The translations under genes and the position numbers were made by a program. Shown here piece by piece: positions 62,501-64,000 of a stretch of 64,000 nucleotides of DNA (within the stretch, counting starts at the first letter, position 1; every line of letters begins with the position of its first letter). The DNA comes from Schaalia radingae (GTDB lineage Bacteria; Actinomycetota; Actinomycetes; Actinomycetales; Actinomycetaceae): contig NZ_LT629792.1 of assembly GCF_900106055.1 (NCBI RefSeq), positions 248,001 to 312,000 on the forward strand, given 5' to 3'. Below the pieces are notes generated by a model. It worked only from the letters and a program-made list of their open reading frames with translations, had not been told where the DNA came from and did no database searches.

Positions 62501-64000
62501 TGGGCACTGACTGGATCGAATACACGCCTGCGCGCAAGACCACCGGCACGGACGTATTCACCTACATCGTTGAGGACCGTCAGGGCAAGCAGGCAACCGC
62601 ACGTGTGCGCGTCGGTATTGCGCCACCGGCGGGTAGTAATCAGCCACCCACTGCTGTTAAAGACGTTCTGTTGGTCAAACCTGGGCGCACGATCATGGTG
62701 AACGTTCTAGCCAACGACATTGACCCTGACGGGGATTCAATCTCGCTGGTTCCCGATTCGCTCAGCGTGCTGGACGACGCCCTCGAAGCTGAAATTGTGG
62801 GAACCGGGATCCAGGTTGAGGTTCCAGAAGCTGCCGGAACATACGTCATGTCCTACCAGGTCACCGACTCGCGTGGCGGTGTGGACAACGGGACGTTGAC
62901 GATCAATGCGAAGAACGATGCGCCCCTGATGCCTCCGATCGCTCGCGATGACGTTGTGGCGCTGGCTGATATGCCTGACAGTGAGATTGTGCCGATTAAC
63001 GTGGTGGAAAACGATGAGGATCCCGACGGAACCGTCGCAGACCTGGTTGTGTCCACACGCGCTCCCGACGCTGAAGTCAAGGGCGGAATCATTGAAGCGA
63101 AGGCATACGAGACTCGACGGCTCTTGGTCTACACGATTACCGATCAGGACGGCCTCTCATCCTCCGCAGTGGTGTCGATTCCGGGAACCGATCAGACCAG
63201 GCCGCGCCTGGACCAGTCGCACCTGCCGATCAAGGCACGGGCCGGCAGTGACGTCGTCATCGACATTCGGGACCACGTCATTACGAGGGCGGGCCGTACC
63301 GCGATGATCACGGACGAATCCAGGCTCAAAGCATCATGGGGGCTGGATCCGAAGATCGTGCTGGAGGACCAGCATCGCCTCACCCTGCACACCGACCCGG
63401 AATTTTCCGGTAAGACATCCGTTTCCTTTGAAGTACGTGACGGTGTTGCATCGGATACATCAGCCTTATCAGCTGTGCTCTCCCTGCCGATTGTGGTGCA
63501 GGCAGTGAAGAACCAGCCACCGGCTTTCATCCCGACGAGTGCGCGTGTGGCTGCAGGTGAAGAACCCATCACGTTGGACCTGTCGGCGATGGTCGATGAC
63601 CCGGACGACGCTGACCCTAAAGGATTCAAGTATGCGCTGGTGAAGAGTCCTCGTGTTGTCAGCGCGAAACTTGATGGGCATATGCTGTCCCTTCAGGCCG
63701 GCGTTGATCAGGCCACCGGCACCACGGACCAGGTCACGATCAGTGTTGATGACGGGTCAGGGCCGGTAGTCGGTGAGATCCCGGTGACGGTTGTCGCCTC
63801 CACGCGGCCACTCATTCAGGTGTCGGACGCGCTCATCGACGCTGCGAACGCTGGCGGTACGGAAACGATCGATCTGACGAAGTACACGATCAACCCGTTC
63901 CCGGAAACGCCGATACGGATCGTGTCAAGCCAGATTGAAATCGGTGAAGGCACCGTGGATCCGCAGGGCACAGTCCTCCACATCACGCCAGCTGTTGGTT
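59506..64000 (+). CDS. giant membrane-anchored Ig-like/cadherin-like repeat protein (3' end outside window)
   Basis: The frame stays open to the window end, giving about 1498 residues of a longer protein. A Pro/Ser-rich cytoplasmic head and a basic stretch (RRLHLSRRGRQLKKQL, NRRK) precede one membrane helix (IPAIIVLVFCLIVTTLALL, about residues 88-106). A propeller-like region follows (GGIWVTNSSRQLVGHLNYQA), then a very acidic linker (DEIDQEIDKEKEEEE) and tandem Ig/cadherin-like domains, each with a VLxNDxDPDGDxLxL-type calcium-site signature. Such proteins occur in actinobacteria beside FHA, MoxR and DUF58 genes, which may follow outside the window. GTG 59506 is chosen for its AAGGAGG; ATG 59491 is in frame. 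Function unknown. Confidence 0.85.
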   Translation, partial: MRTTSDFPQSRPEPVGQSESGTQPATGSKSVNGNNVSPFLSAPPMPPGDEYSPANQGGNTLSRRLHLSRRGRQLKKQLAKNRRKIPAIIVLVFCLIVTTLALLHPGVPTSQIDVNDGGIWVTNSSRQLVGHLNYQARRLDAALRTDAAQFDIGQAADTVTFSDESTNSIAPIDVAGVRMGATTSLTERAQAVQGGERIGVLDGAEGNLWVLPASEPSTVPMGDDSAIETGLTSGVVTTSVNGTVMAVSAATGQFVTVTRRGYVDQKHSVDIPDMRADALLQITAVGEQPVALDQSTNTLFLPDGSARSLSDEGVPTDAILQNPGPDHDAVVLANPNSLISVPLNGDPVTITPANEQNRSGKPAAPTRHEGCSYGAWAGSGSYVRLCDDSANDTSMDVDTLKSARNISFRTNRKLIVLNEINEGGIWLPDMNMAFMDDWDEIDQEIDKEKEEEESPEYTDEIIDPQRKDKNTPPDAVDDEFGVRPGRATTLPVLQNDTDIDGDVLTARPISQPQIGAVTPTRGGQALQMTDVPDDASGSTTFVYEAYDGQASDSATVTISVHPWGQNAGPVQIRKNPQKLGAGAAIEYNVLPDWNDPDGDPIFLQSASAPDGIQVQYREEGTLNIRDLGAAPGQYEVNVVVSDGRAETQGVVPIVVQPPGNIPPVAHADFYVARAGEALEIEPLTNDTDPNGDGLTLVGVSEAPAGTQLTPDLALGSITFKAQAPGTYQFTYTISDGPSTVLGIIRIDVVEADSNAVPVADDDLVVLPAGGEALAAPLNNDSDPAGGVLVIQQVEPTDKLGLRVTLVDRHLLRITAPGGLDEAVSFQYSVSNGSHTAQARITVVPSRALDDKKPPVLQPDHAKVRVGDVASVPVLENDRSPAGLAMKVDPKLQFEENSQVGTPFVTGNLVRLEAGTTPGVMHVSYTVHDMVGNMATSTVVFEVVALEGANAAPQPRPLTAWAVSGQTTRIPVPLSTIDPDGDSVTLVGIEQAPSKGTIELGTDWIEYTPARKTTGTDVFTYIVEDRQGKQATARVRVGIAPPAGSNQPPTAVKDVLLVKPGRTIMVNVLANDIDPDGDSISLVPDSLSVLDDALEAEIVGTGIQVEVPEAAGTYVMSYQVTDSRGGVDNGTLTINAKNDAPLMPPIARDDVVALADMPDSEIVPINVVENDEDPDGTVADLVVSTRAPDAEVKGGIIEAKAYETRRLLVYTITDQDGLSSSAVVSIPGTDQTRPRLDQSHLPIKARAGSDVVIDIRDHVITRAGRTAMITDESRLKASWGLDPKIVLEDQHRLTLHTDPEFSGKTSVSFEVRDGVASDTSALSAVLSLPIVVQAVKNQPPAFIPTSARVAAGEEPITLDLSAMVDDPDDADPKGFKYALVKSPRVVSAKLDGHMLSLQAGVDQATGTTDQVTISVDDGSGPVVGEIPVTVVASTRPLIQVSDALIDAANAGGTETIDLTKYTINPFPETPIRIVSSQIEIGEGTVDPQGTVLHITPAVG

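Overview
The window reads as chromosomal DNA of a moderately GC-rich actinomycete. The evidence is lsr2, carD, the senX3-regX3-phoU group, a single-polypeptide ClpC, DtxR/IdeR-type iron boxes and many GTG/TTG starts with good ribosome binding sites. Gene content (Cna-B surface protein, UMF1-type MFS, DUF4418-FtsX transporter, large Ig-like membrane protein) fits the Actinomycetaceae (Actinomyces/Schaalia/Trueperella type). This placement is inference from sequence character; no 16S gene is present.

Region 1 (about 70-16,080) is a compact metallophore island of visibly lower GC than the rest. A near-perfect 19-bp DtxR/IdeR box (807-825) lies between a leftward Sfp-type phosphopantetheinyl transferase and a rightward run of eight genes. 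These encode a YkoE-like ECF substrate component, a fused ATPase-ATPase-EcfT energy protein, a FAAL-like acyl-AMP ligase, a 1910-residue NRPS (carrier-Cy-A(Cys)-PCP-Cy-PCP-TE), a saccharopine-dehydrogenase-like reductase, a methyltransferase and a YbtP/YbtQ-IrtA/IrtB-like ABC pair. The predicted product is an acyl- or aryl-capped bis-cysteine, pyochelin/yersiniabactin-like metallophore. No salicylate synthase is present, so the starter acid is open.

Region 2 (16-32 kb) holds GTP-type PEP carboxykinase, an AbrB-ABC-2 transporter unit, a beta-helix/Cna-B cell-surface protein, glycerol kinase, a DegT-type aminotransferase, an Ogt-type repair protein, ferrochelatase, a ClC-family protein, a DedA protein, Lsr2 and phosphoglycerate mutase. 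Region 3 (32-46 kb) is an actinobacterial core segment: phoU / senX3-regX3, carD-ispD, a UMF1 transporter, an RNB exonuclease, ispF (inverted), cysS, rlmB and purA. Its usual ispD-ispF-cysS order is broken. The break region is rich in repeats: a duplicated 3' gene end, low-complexity insertions in IspF, a two-armed array of 31-bp repeats, a DUF559-like gene and a 60-bp repeat.

Region 4 (46-64 kb) holds a second apparently iron-controlled unit (DtxR-like box, DUF4418 membrane protein, FtsX-type permease, ATPase), a nitrobindin-like protein coupled to YgfZ and Dtd, a GNAT protein, glycerate kinase, clpC, a GH13 alpha-glucosidase and the first ~1500 residues of a giant membrane-anchored Ig-like protein that runs off the window. 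No rRNA, tRNA, CRISPR array or transposase was recognised.
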